Notes: generated by a model not told the origin, from the letters alone. A stretch of 6,353 nt of DNA from Bacteroidales bacterium (GCA_028707745.1 JAQWAJ010000108.1:1-6353), one strand, 5' to 3'; shown: positions 1-6,353, counted from the stretch's first letter. Program-made: numbers and translations.

Positions 1-802
1 CAAAATTATCGGTCCAGTCGGGAATGATCAGATTGGTAATTTCAAGCCAGACTCCATTGTCTTTAAAGGTTTTTAAGGTGGCGAGGATTGGCGCCAGATT
101 GCCACCGGTAAGCTTTAAATGAATATCCGGATCGAAAGTTTTCAGATCGATGTTTGCCGCATCAATGACTTTGCACAATTCGAGCAACGGTGCCTGGTTG
201 ATATACCCGTTGGATACCATGATATTCTTGATCCCCCGCTGTTTAGCGATTGTTGCAGTGTCAATCAAGTATTCAAAAAAGGTGATTGGCTCTGAATAGG
301 TATAGGCAATGGATTTGCATTGTTCCCGAATAGCCTGGTCTACCACTGCCTCGGGATTCGCATCATAGTTTCGGGTTTTAGTCGGACTGGTCTGGCTGAT
401 TTCCCAGTTCTGGCAGTTCAAACAGGCAAAATTACATCCGGCTGTTGCTATACTGAAAGCGGTTGTCCCTGGTAAAAAATGAAGCAGGGGTTTCTTCTCA
501 ATCGGATCCATGTGTATCGCACAGGGGTTCCCGTACGCCATGGTATAAAGCTTTCCGTCGCGGGAAATCCGGTTTCGGCAGGTGCTAAGTTCACCTTCTT
601 TTAAAGTACATTCATTCGGGCAAATCAGGCACTTAATCCCGCGCGGTGTTACAATCCAATGTCTGGCTTCACGTTCGCCGGTCCTGATATCCCCATCGTT
701 GTTCATGGTTATAGGTTTCATATTACCAAAACTTTCATTTGAATAAATGCAGGCGGCAACTCCTGCAGTAAACACCTCTTTTAAAAAATCCCTTTTGTTC
801 AT
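1..802 (-). CDS. amrS: AmmeMemoRadiSam system radical SAM enzyme (AmrS-like), C-terminus cut by window edge
   Basis: Radical SAM enzyme of the pyruvate-formate-lyase-activase-like branch that accompanies Memo and AMMECR1; its substrate is not known to me. The start is ATG at 800-802 and 267 codons are visible; I expect roughly 80-120 more residues beyond the left edge. The [4Fe-4S] cluster motif CX3CX2C is at C123, C127 and C130 (GCNFACLNCQNW). A second Cys group typical of this family, C58-x2-C61-x3-C65 plus C75, lies near the N-terminus. Other family hallmarks are DPIEKKPLLHFLPGT at about 99-113, TYSEPITFFEY at 168-178, SNGY at 197-200 and NIDLK at 217-221. The N-terminus (NKRDFLK, then VAAC at 15-18) resembles a KR-type Tat signal with a lipobox, which is odd for a SAM-dependent enzyme. 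It begins 14 bases after the membrane-protein gene, so co-transcription is likely. No clear Shine-Dalgarno is seen. Family assignment is firm; function is open. Confidence 0.93.
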   Translation of the reverse strand, partial: MNKRDFLKEVFTAGVAACIYSNESFGNMKPITMNNDGDIRTGEREARHWIVTPRGIKCLICPNECTLKEGELSTCRNRISRDGKLYTMAYGNPCAIHMDPIEKKPLLHFLPGTTAFSIATAGCNFACLNCQNWEISQTSPTKTRNYDANPEAVVDQAIREQCKSIAYTYSEPITFFEYLIDTATIAKQRGIKNIMVSNGYINQAPLLELCKVIDAANIDLKTFDPDIHLKLTGGNLAPILATLKTFKDNGVWLEITNLIIPDWTDNF

Positions 803-816
803 CACTGATAGATGGC

Positions 817-3177
817 TTAGCTTCGCCTGGCTTTTAACAAGAATAAAATTAACACTCCTGAAGCTGAAATGATCCCGATCGCCGGTAGAATTCCAAGCAA
901 AGGTATTATGGCCAATGGATAGATGATAGCTCCAATAGCACCACCCAGCATATCAAACACATATATCAATCCTCCGGAAACAGCGCTCGATAGTGTTTTG
1001 GTGAGACTGGCAAAGAATGACCCGATAAAAACGGAAATCATAAAAGTCAGCAGGATGATCAGGATTGCTTTTAACCAGATACCTCCGCCGGATCTGGTTG
1101 ACCACATGGATAACCCTGCAAGTAGCGCTGTGGTAACGATAAATGCAAGCAAAATCCAGGTTTCTGATGTAAAAAGCTTATGCAACCTGCCTTTGAAAAA
1201 TTCCATGCTTCCTAATGCAAGGCCTGTCATGAAGGAAGCCAGTAAAAGCCCGGTCAGCAAATAGAGCGATCCGGCTGTGATCTGTAATAAAAATAGCAAG
1301 ATGATCTCAATTCCCGATGCACCGGCCCCCATGATGAACATGCTGCTATAGGCTGAATGGCCCGAAACGAGACAGCTAAACAACAGTACTGCCATGATTG
1401 CCACCAGGGGCCATACGATCTTGTCGGGAAAATGCCCCAGCCACCAGGCAATTTGTCCGAAATAAGCTTTAGGTTTTAAATCGGTATTGATAGACAAATC
1501 CGAACGCATTGCATCGTTCAATTCTTTCATTTTTGATTGAAACCGGGTTTCATCAAAGTAACCGTTAGATACATAAAGCGCTGTGATGTTCCGGGTTTTC
1601 ATCACTTCCAGAATATCCGTCCGAAGGGGTGTATTCCCTGCAATCAGGTAGTTATTCTCTCCGGGAAACAGAAGGGCCTGGCGGAAGCACTTCTGCATGG
1701 ACCGGGTTACCGGACCGATAGCGTTGATCGCCTCCTCTGAAATGTAATTTGCCGTTCCGGGTAACATGACGGACAAGATACCGTCAGAATTCAGGCATTT
1801 TTTCATTTTTTTGAAAAACTCCAGCGTGTAAAAGCGGTTAAGACTCAGGTTTTGTGGACCAGGAAGCATCACGAGAATAACATCGTAACGGGTATCCGGA
1901 TGATTGATCCAAACGGAAACCGGCTTATGAATGTATCTGACAGGCAAAGTTGGATTCTGTATCAGGTTGAGCTTTTTAGCCAGTTTGAAAATCTGAGGAT
2001 TTGGTTCAATCAGATCGATTTTCAGACATCCGTATTTTTTGAGTTCCTGATCAATGCCTGACAACAAACCGCCTATAACCAGAATGTTACGCGGCAAAGG
2101 GTGACTGGTCATGGCGAAGTGAGCCATCTCTTCGCAGATCATCGTATTGCCGGATGATTGAGCGAGAATCCCATTCTCAAAGACATTGACCTGGTCTCCG
2201 TTTCGCGTAATAGTAAGCCGGCCGGAGGGTCCTGATCGTGTGGCAACAATTTCATCATTCGGATGGAACAGTTTTTCCATAAATTTTCCGCCCGGAGGTG
2301 AAAAAATGCCTGCGAGTATTGCTACGGTGCACACCAGTCCTGCCGTGGCACTGCCGATACTTTCCCACGCATAAGCTTTCCTGACAGGAACATCCGGGGA
2401 AGTCAGCGATCTGACCAGAAAAGTGAATGAGAAACCATTTAAAAAACAGAACGGGGTAAGGATTAATAACAGAAAACCCGAGAAGGCTAATGGCCCTGCT
2501 TCAACTCCCGGTGCAAAAAACAGAACCTTGCAGTAATACATCAGAGGTAATGAAATGATGGGCAGGAGAAGCAGTGTAACGATCAGCATCCGTGACTTGT
2601 ATCGATTTTCCTGAACATCTTCGCTAATGCTGATTTTTGTTCTGTTCCCGGTTAAAGCACCGCAACCGGTGATCAACATCCAGAGAAACATGATCATGGA
2701 TATCATGAGCTCGTTGCCCTGAAACAGCGAAAGCAGCTCCCGGATTAAAAATGTTTGAAAAGCAATGCCCGCAAAACCAATCATAAAGAACATCCATCGG
2801 GAAGACCTGTTGGTTAGTGCTTGTGCAGCATGATCCGGCTTCACACGCTTTCTTTTGGTTCTATGCTTTTTCCCGGGAAAATAATATCTCCAGTGCCATA
2901 GAAGATGAAATATTCCGATGACCGACATGGCGATGCCAAAATTCACGTGCCATTTCAGGACTTTTTCTGTCCAGGGTACCTCCATTTTGTAATTGATCTG
3001 GATGACCATCAGGATGCCGAGAATCGCGGCAATGGTAAACGAAGCCAGCAGTCCGTAGTTCCAGATTTTACGGTGGATGGGTTTGCTGATAATATCGAGC
3101 TGGCTGAACAGAAGGCTGATGTAATAGATGATTAACAGGACCAACCCGATAGGGACCAATAAATAGGGCGCGTTCAT
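817..3177 (-). CDS. Polytopic membrane protein with spermidine-synthase-like Rossmann domain and N-terminal cytochrome-b-like helices
   Basis: Integral membrane protein of 786 residues from the 'fused MFS/spermidine synthase' family. I read about 15 membrane segments. Residues 1-99 form three helices, with H77 and H91 separated by 13 residues and H95 in the third (WHVNFG...FHLLWHW), recalling DUF4405/b-type cytochromes. A basic loop (100-127) follows, then five helices (128-292), a soluble domain (about 293-586), and seven helices (587-782). YAWESIGSATAG (269-280) and YVFDMLGGAIGA (739-750) are paired family motifs in the two membrane halves. The soluble domain has the family's fold signature: ITRNGDQVNVFENG (323-336), ILVIGGLLSG (365-374), IEPNP (390-394), LNRFYTLEFF (446-455). 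Its key motifs are degenerate: GGLLSG for GGGxxG, EPNP for ELDP, MLPGP for DLPDP. Aminopropyl transfer is therefore unlikely. The start ATG overlaps the upstream stop as ATGA. Its role is unknown; context suggests a membrane subunit of the AmmeMemoRadiSam system. Confidence 0.9.
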   Translation of the reverse strand: MNAPYLLVPIGLVLLIIYYISLLFSQLDIISKPIHRKIWNYGLLASFTIAAILGILMVIQINYKMEVPWTEKVLKWHVNFGIAMSVIGIFHLLWHWRYYFPGKKHRTKRKRVKPDHAAQALTNRSSRWMFFMIGFAGIAFQTFLIRELLSLFQGNELMISMIMFLWMLITGCGALTGNRTKISISEDVQENRYKSRMLIVTLLLLPIISLPLMYYCKVLFFAPGVEAGPLAFSGFLLLILTPFCFLNGFSFTFLVRSLTSPDVPVRKAYAWESIGSATAGLVCTVAILAGIFSPPGGKFMEKLFHPNDEIVATRSGPSGRLTITRNGDQVNVFENGILAQSSGNTMICEEMAHFAMTSHPLPRNILVIGGLLSGIDQELKKYGCLKIDLIEPNPQIFKLAKKLNLIQNPTLPVRYIHKPVSVWINHPDTRYDVILVMLPGPQNLSLNRFYTLEFFKKMKKCLNSDGILSVMLPGTANYISEEAINAIGPVTRSMQKCFRQALLFPGENNYLIAGNTPLRTDILEVMKTRNITALYVSNGYFDETRFQSKMKELNDAMRSDLSINTDLKPKAYFGQIAWWLGHFPDKIVWPLVAIMAVLLFSCLVSGHSAYSSMFIMGAGASGIEIILLFLLQITAGSLYLLTGLLLASFMTGLALGSMEFFKGRLHKLFTSETWILLAFIVTTALLAGLSMWSTRSGGGIWLKAILIILLTFMISVFIGSFFASLTKTLSSAVSGGLIYVFDMLGGAIGAIIYPLAIIPLLGILPAIGIISASGVLILFLLKARRS
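3174..3177 (-). other. ATGA stop-start overlap (translational coupling)
   Basis: On the minus strand the TGA stop of the Memo-AMMECR1 gene (3174-3176) shares bases with the ATG of the membrane-protein gene (3175-3177). Such overlaps usually mean that a terminating ribosome re-initiates, giving linked expression of both proteins. There is no strong Shine-Dalgarno just before the ATG, only an A-rich run with GAAG, which fits coupling or the weak ribosome sites common in Bacteroidota. Confidence 0.85.
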
Positions 3178-4676
3178 TTTTTCTTCGGGGTATCTTCCTC
3201 AAAGACTAAAGCCTCATAAATATAGATATCAGCACTCTTCCAACCGGTCCAACCGATTCCGGCCTTGTCACGGGCGCAATGACCGAGGAACTCTTCAAGC
3301 GACCACCCTGTTTCTGTGGCTACCTGTGGCAAAAAGGTGCCACTTGAAAATCCCTTCTTTATATAGATTCCATGCTTTCCTAATTGTATTTCGCTGATAT
3401 TATCAATCTTACGCATGGGGGTTAAAACAGAGATCTCGATATGAATAGACTCCAGCTCATCTGCTTTAACGGGCTGAAAACGGCTGTCCCGGGTAGATGA
3501 AGCAACAGCCATTTCCTGAATCAATTTATAAAGCGGGATATTGGGTTCGAATGATCCGATACATCCGCGAAGGCTTTTGTCAATCGTCAGGGTGACGAAA
3601 GCTCCGGCTTTAGCTTTAAGTGCGTCACTATATCCGGCAGGATTCAATGGAGGTAAGGTACGGGTTTTGATATAGGATTCGAGGGTAGTTCTGGCTATGT
3701 TGATTAGAGCCTTCTTATCGGAAGCCGTTAAAAAAAATCCGGATGGTTGAGACTCGGATATGCAGATAGCATTATATCCGACGACGCTTTTTTTATCACC
3801 GTAAGATTTGTTGTCTCCGGAATTTTGGTAATCTATTTTATTGAAAATGAGATTGCTGTTATCCTGTGTCAAATATAAAAAGGTGAGCGCTGAAGGCCAG
3901 GCGCACATACTGGTAGCCAGATCCGGAATGTTCAGTTTTTCGCTGTTTCTTATGGCATCAAGGAATTTTGTTGTCGAATTTAAGCAGAAGGCGGCAGCAG
4001 TCAGTTCATCGATCTTATTGGCATCCTCATATGAAGGGTAGTGTGAGAAGTCAGAACTGATAACAAACAGATTTTCTTTGGTAAAATAGGGTTTCAAGGC
4101 GTCGGAAATATCCTGACAGATCGATGGAACATGAGTTCCAATGATGATCGGTACAATTTTAAAAGAATTTTTAAGCCTGCATTGGAGAAAAGGCAGCTGC
4201 ACCTCAATGCTGTGTTCGGATAGGTGAGCCTCTGGATAATCAGTGAATGCGCTGCTCTTTAGTAGTTCTTTTGAAACATCGATATCAACAGGCACCCGGC
4301 CGAGAGGGGTTAAATAGTCTCCCGATGTGTAAACAGCCGCTTTACCTAAGCTGTACCGGTGCGAAGAAGCGATAATGAACACTCTTTTATAAACCTGATC
4401 AGGGTTCAACTGATTGAAACCTGATGCTGCAACCTCACCGGAATATACATAACCGGCATGAGGAACAAGGATGGCTCGTGTGAGACTATTGGTTTGATTG
4501 GGTTTGGCCGATGCCAGAAAACCCGAAACCATTTTTCGCAGCCCTGTGGGGTCGGAAGGGTAGAAAGTGCCAGCCACAGCAGCCTGTCGGTCTTTATTAG
4601 TTGATTGCATGGATTCCTGATTTATGCACTGAAGGGGAATCAAACTAAACAGAACAAATATAACGAACCGTAACAT
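3174..4676 (-). CDS. AmmeMemoRadiSam system B-A fusion: exported Memo domain plus AMMECR1 domain
   Basis: A 500-residue two-domain protein. Residues 1 to about 20 are a hydrophobic signal-peptide-like segment (FVIFVLFSLIPLQC); the Cys at 17 is not in a standard lipobox. The Memo domain runs from about 31 to 307: VAGTFYP (34-40), VPHAGYVYSG (71-80), SSHRYSLG (104-111), HLSEHSIEVQLPF (151-163), SSDFSHYP (207-214), SMC (256-258). H73, H106, H212 and C258 align by motif with human MEMO1 H49, H81, H192 and C244, and D209 with D189, so the metal site looks intact. Memo is structurally related to LigB-type non-heme iron dioxygenases. The AMMECR1 domain runs from about 315 to 495 with the invariant LRGCIG (369-374), then SRFQPV (398-403) and GWSLEEFLGHC (457-467). 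The ATG start 8 bases after the transposase-like ORF keeps the signal peptide; M23 would give a cytosolic form. Biochemical activity is not established. The gene leads the block containing the membrane and radical SAM genes. Confidence 0.95.
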   Translation of the reverse strand: MLRFVIFVLFSLIPLQCINQESMQSTNKDRQAAVAGTFYPSDPTGLRKMVSGFLASAKPNQTNSLTRAILVPHAGYVYSGEVAASGFNQLNPDQVYKRVFIIASSHRYSLGKAAVYTSGDYLTPLGRVPVDIDVSKELLKSSAFTDYPEAHLSEHSIEVQLPFLQCRLKNSFKIVPIIIGTHVPSICQDISDALKPYFTKENLFVISSDFSHYPSYEDANKIDELTAAAFCLNSTTKFLDAIRNSEKLNIPDLATSMCAWPSALTFLYLTQDNSNLIFNKIDYQNSGDNKSYGDKKSVVGYNAICISESQPSGFFLTASDKKALINIARTTLESYIKTRTLPPLNPAGYSDALKAKAGAFVTLTIDKSLRGCIGSFEPNIPLYKLIQEMAVASSTRDSRFQPVKADELESIHIEISVLTPMRKIDNISEIQLGKHGIYIKKGFSSGTFLPQVATETGWSLEEFLGHCARDKAGIGWTGWKSADIYIYEALVFEEDTPKKK

Positions 4677-4684
4677 TCAGAATA

Positions 4685-5155
4685 TCATCCAATTAGTTTT
4701 TTCCAAAAAGATTTTTTACGCCTGTCGGAGTAGGTTTCATATTTCCTGAAATCTGGCTTCCCGAATTGTCTGATCGTGATATTTTTGATCATTTCCATAC
4801 CTTCGGGCCCGACCCTGTGACGGAAACGTGTGAGTTCACTGGCCGCAAAAGGCTTATCTGTCTGGAAATTGACTTCACCGCAGAAGTATTGCCAATAAGG
4901 ATTTTCAGGCCAGATCTTCAGAACTTTTTCATCACTCAGATTAAATCTCTCTTTCAGGAGGAGCATCCCAATGATTTTACGGGGAGGAATTCCCGGGCGA
5001 CCTTTGTGAGCATAATAAGGGCTAAAATGTTCTTCAAGTAGTTCCCAGTCAATGGATTCTGCTCCGATTGCAAATTCATGGTTCTTATTGATCATCCTTT
5101 CAATCGGAACCTCGAAAATGTCAAGTTGCCGCTTGTTTCTTGTACGTCCCAACAT
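4685..5155 (-). pseudogene. IS5-type transposase, N-terminal domain only (remnant or co-opted ORF)
   Basis: A 156-residue ORF matching the N-terminal, DUF772-like domain of IS5-family transposases: KGRPGIPPRK (51-60) followed by MLLLKERFNLSDE (64-76), WPENPYWQYFCGE (82-94), ELTRFRHRVGPEGME (107-121). Whole transposases of this group are roughly 400-450 residues and carry the DDE catalytic triad after this domain. Here the homology stops near residue 130 and a short basic tail follows, ending in KKSFWKKLIG, so transposition activity is not expected. No stop or frameshift interrupts what remains, and I see no terminal inverted repeats or target duplication delimiting an element. It ends 8 bases before the Memo-AMMECR1 start, so it may be carried on the same transcript, or its upstream region may supply the promoter. 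Alternatives are a simple truncation or a retained DNA-binding protein; I favour truncation. Confidence 0.8.
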
Positions 5156-5161
5156 AGGTTA

Positions 5162-5192
5162 AAGAGGTTATTTGGCATGTCGCCAACCTCTT
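5162..5192. repeat. Imperfect inverted repeat / hairpin in the rsmE-transposase gap
   Basis: The arms AAGAGG (5162-5167) and TTGGC (5172-5176) pair with GCCAA (5182-5186) and CCTCTT (5187-5192). This gives an 11-bp stem with a 4-base bulge and a 5-base loop (ATGTC); the outer 8 bases AAGAGGTT/AACCTCTT are a perfect inverted repeat. On the transcript it lies 37 bases after the rsmE stop and 6 bases before the transposase-like ATG. It is not followed by a T-run, so it is not a canonical intrinsic terminator. It could be an mRNA stabilising or attenuating hairpin, an operator, or an old mobile-element end. Confidence 0.6.
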
Positions 5193-5228
5193 ACAAGATA
5201 GTGAAAAATTCCGGGGATGAAAAAAATA

Positions 5229-5939
5229 TCAAAGTTCCCTGAAAACCCATGAAACGGTATGGCAGGCAACTACACCGGCAGTTTCTGTACGAAGGCGGCT
5301 GTTTCCCAGTGTGACCGGAATATAGCCGTTATCCCTGGCTGATTTGATTTCTGCATCGCTAAAGTCACCCTCTGGTCCGATCAAAACGGTAATGGGACCA
5401 CTGGTGCAAAGATTTCCGTCGAGCCATTGCTTTTCACCAGGCTGACAATGGGCGATGGTTTTTATGCCGGGAAGCGACTTTTTCATGAAATTTTTAAAAG
5501 AAACCGGTTCGTTCAGTACCGGATGAAATGCCTTCAATGATTGTTTCATCGCCGCCAAAATCACCCGCATCTGCCTTTCTGTCTTAACATCCTTACGTTC
5601 AGAGTGATCGGTAATGATCGGTGAGATTTCACTGATGCCGATTTCCGTTACTTTTTCGAGGAACCATTCATAACGGTCGATCGATTTGGTGGGAGCAATG
5701 GCGATATGTAGGTGATAGGCTGGTTTTCCAACGTTCTGAATCTGTTTGACGATTTCAACTTCGCAAGCCTTCGGATCCGGGGTGATTATCTTAGACTCAT
5801 ACCATCCGCCTGATCCATTGACCAAAATGATCTCATCTCCGGGAGATAACCGCAAAACGCGGACTGCATGATGTGATTCATCTGCATTAAGCGTGAAAGT
5901 TGATTCATCAGATAAACCCGGAGAATAAAATAAATGCAT
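5229..5939 (-). CDS. rsmE: 16S rRNA (uracil(1498)-N3)-methyltransferase RsmE
   Basis: SAM-dependent SPOUT methyltransferase that makes m3U at position 1498 (E. coli numbering) of 16S rRNA, in the decoding region of the 30S subunit, in the cytoplasm. It is 236 residues, close to the usual 230-250. An N-terminal PUA-like RNA-binding domain (about 1-70) includes HHAVRVLRLSPGD (23-35). The trefoil-knot catalytic domain follows, with EKVTEIGISEISP (95-107), the cofactor-loop motif IGPEGDFS (187-194), where the common second Gly is Asp, and LGNSRLRTETA (211-221), the knot signature. The ATG start (MHLFYSPG) fits the family N-terminus exactly. It lies 62 bases after the thioredoxin-like gene and 73 bases before the transposase-like ORF. 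This is an ordinary housekeeping gene, with no sign of a functional link to the AmmeMemoRadiSam block. Confidence 0.96.
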   Translation of the reverse strand: MHLFYSPGLSDESTFTLNADESHHAVRVLRLSPGDEIILVNGSGGWYESKIITPDPKACEVEIVKQIQNVGKPAYHLHIAIAPTKSIDRYEWFLEKVTEIGISEISPIITDHSERKDVKTERQMRVILAAMKQSLKAFHPVLNEPVSFKNFMKKSLPGIKTIAHCQPGEKQWLDGNLCTSGPITVLIGPEGDFSDAEIKSARDNGYIPVTLGNSRLRTETAGVVACHTVSWVFREL

Positions 5940-6001
5940 ATTCTGTTGTTTAAAGCCTCATTTTCCGCTCGGTAAAAATCCTGGGGCGACGGGAATAACT
6001 G

Positions 6002-6353
6002 CTAGTTTATATTTTTGGGATCGATGGCGGCTACGGTCCAGTTTTTCAGGAAAGTCAGCACTTTAGACTTTGAATATCCACGACCTTCTTCAAGAAGTCC
6101 CGAATCCTGGGTATGAATTAATCTGCCTTTGCCATCTAAAATCAGAAAAACAGGATACCCTAAACGACCGGGATTTTCATATCGGGCTAAAAGTTCGATA
6201 TTCTTGTTTTCCTTGCTGTAATTGAGCAGAGTAAACACATAATTATCGTGGATGAATTTTTTAATATCGGCGTCTTCATTGATGAAGGCATGAAACTGAC
6301 GGCAAAAACTGCACCAGTTTCCGCCAACCTGTATAAAAACATGTTTGTTTTCA
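6002..6353 (-). CDS. Thioredoxin-fold protein with WCxxC active site, N-terminus cut by window edge
   Basis: The last 116 residues of a thioredoxin-like protein whose start lies beyond the right edge. Reading in from the edge, the frame opens with FIQVGGNWCSFCRQFH: a redox-active WCSFC pair after a beta strand, as in Thioredoxin_7-type proteins. A following helix and strand (NYVFTLLNYSK) lead to LGYPVFLILD, whose Pro is at the expected cis-Pro site facing the active-site cysteines. The frame is open across the GTG at 6236-6238, so that codon is an internal Val and not a start. The protein probably reduces or oxidises disulfides; the visible part cannot show whether it is exported, though Bacteroidota relatives often are. 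It is followed 62 bases later by rsmE. Confidence 0.88.
   Translation of the reverse strand, partial: ENKHVFIQVGGNWCSFCRQFHAFINEDADIKKFIHDNYVFTLLNYSKENKNIELLARYENPGRLGYPVFLILDGKGRLIHTQDSGLLEEGRGYSKSKVLTFLKNWTVAAIDPKNIN

Noticed and set aside
923..1264. 113-codon plus-strand ORF, and other plus-strand ORFs at 1537-1740, 1852-2061, 2186-2374 and 2905-3135
   Set aside because: All lie opposite the membrane-protein gene, show no recognisable domain and have low-complexity or unnatural composition; they are antisense shadows of a clear coding frame.
1254..1451. 65-codon minus-strand ORF in another frame within the membrane-protein gene
   Set aside because: It is fully inside a well-supported frame that continues intact on both sides, so it does not indicate a frameshift.
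3841..4041. 66-codon plus-strand ORF opposite the Memo domain
   Set aside because: It is antisense to conserved Memo motifs and has no recognisable features.
4766..5041. Plus-strand ORF, with a Shine-Dalgarno-like AGGAGGAGC and an ATG near 4955-4973
   Set aside because: It is the complement of conserved transposase codons; the ORF starts upstream of the site and the ATG after it does not open a meaningful protein.
5193..5222. Possible Bacteroidota promoter on the minus strand (TATCTTGT with an upstream TTTC)
   Set aside because: Both boxes mismatch the TAnnTTTG and TTTG consensus at informative positions, and such matches are common in AT-rich gaps.
5940..6001. Terminator between the thioredoxin-like gene and rsmE
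   Set aside because: No stem of useful length precedes the short T-run in this 62-base gap, and no promoter consensus is seen either.
6002..6238. A 78-residue stand-alone protein starting at the GTG 6236-6238
   Set aside because: The frame stays open to the window edge and encodes the WCSFC active site upstream, so the GTG is an internal Val of a larger thioredoxin-like protein.

Overview
The window looks like chromosomal DNA of an anaerobic or microaerophilic Bacteroidota-type bacterium. This is inferred from moderate GC, starts with weak or no Shine-Dalgarno sequence, tightly packed one-strand genes, and the style of the RsmE, thioredoxin-like and IS5-type proteins. Taxonomy cannot be fixed from the sequence alone. 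Every supported gene is on the minus strand, so transcription runs from right to left. No stretch over 80 bases lacks a gene.

In transcription order: (1) the C-terminal part of a thioredoxin-fold protein with a WCxxC active site, cut by the right window edge; (2) rsmE, the 16S rRNA m3U1498 methyltransferase; (3) a 73-base gap holding a clear imperfect hairpin; (4) a 156-residue ORF that is the N-terminal domain of an IS5-type transposase without the DDE catalytic part; (5) starting 8 bases after it, a Memo-AMMECR1 fusion protein with a signal peptide; (6) overlapping it by ATGA, a 786-residue polytopic membrane protein with a spermidine-synthase-like Rossmann domain; (7) starting 14 bases after that, a PFL-activase-like radical SAM enzyme, cut by the left window edge.

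Genes 5-7 are the centre of interest. Memo, AMMECR1 and the radical SAM enzyme are the three parts of the 'AmmeMemoRadiSam' system, a co-occurring trio whose biochemical role I do not know to be established. Here all three parts sit in one compact block, with Memo and AMMECR1 in one polypeptide and a large membrane protein between them and the radical SAM gene. Three independent hints point outside the cytoplasm: a signal peptide on Memo-AMMECR1, a Tat-like and lipobox-like N-terminus on the radical SAM protein, and a positive-inside reading that puts the Rossmann domain of the membrane protein outside. The membrane protein also carries an N-terminal His-rich helix bundle resembling small b-type cytochromes, and its SAM/aminopropyl-transfer motifs are degenerate. 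Together this suggests an envelope-associated AmmeMemoRadiSam complex with a possible electron-transfer subunit. That is a hypothesis, not a demonstrated function.
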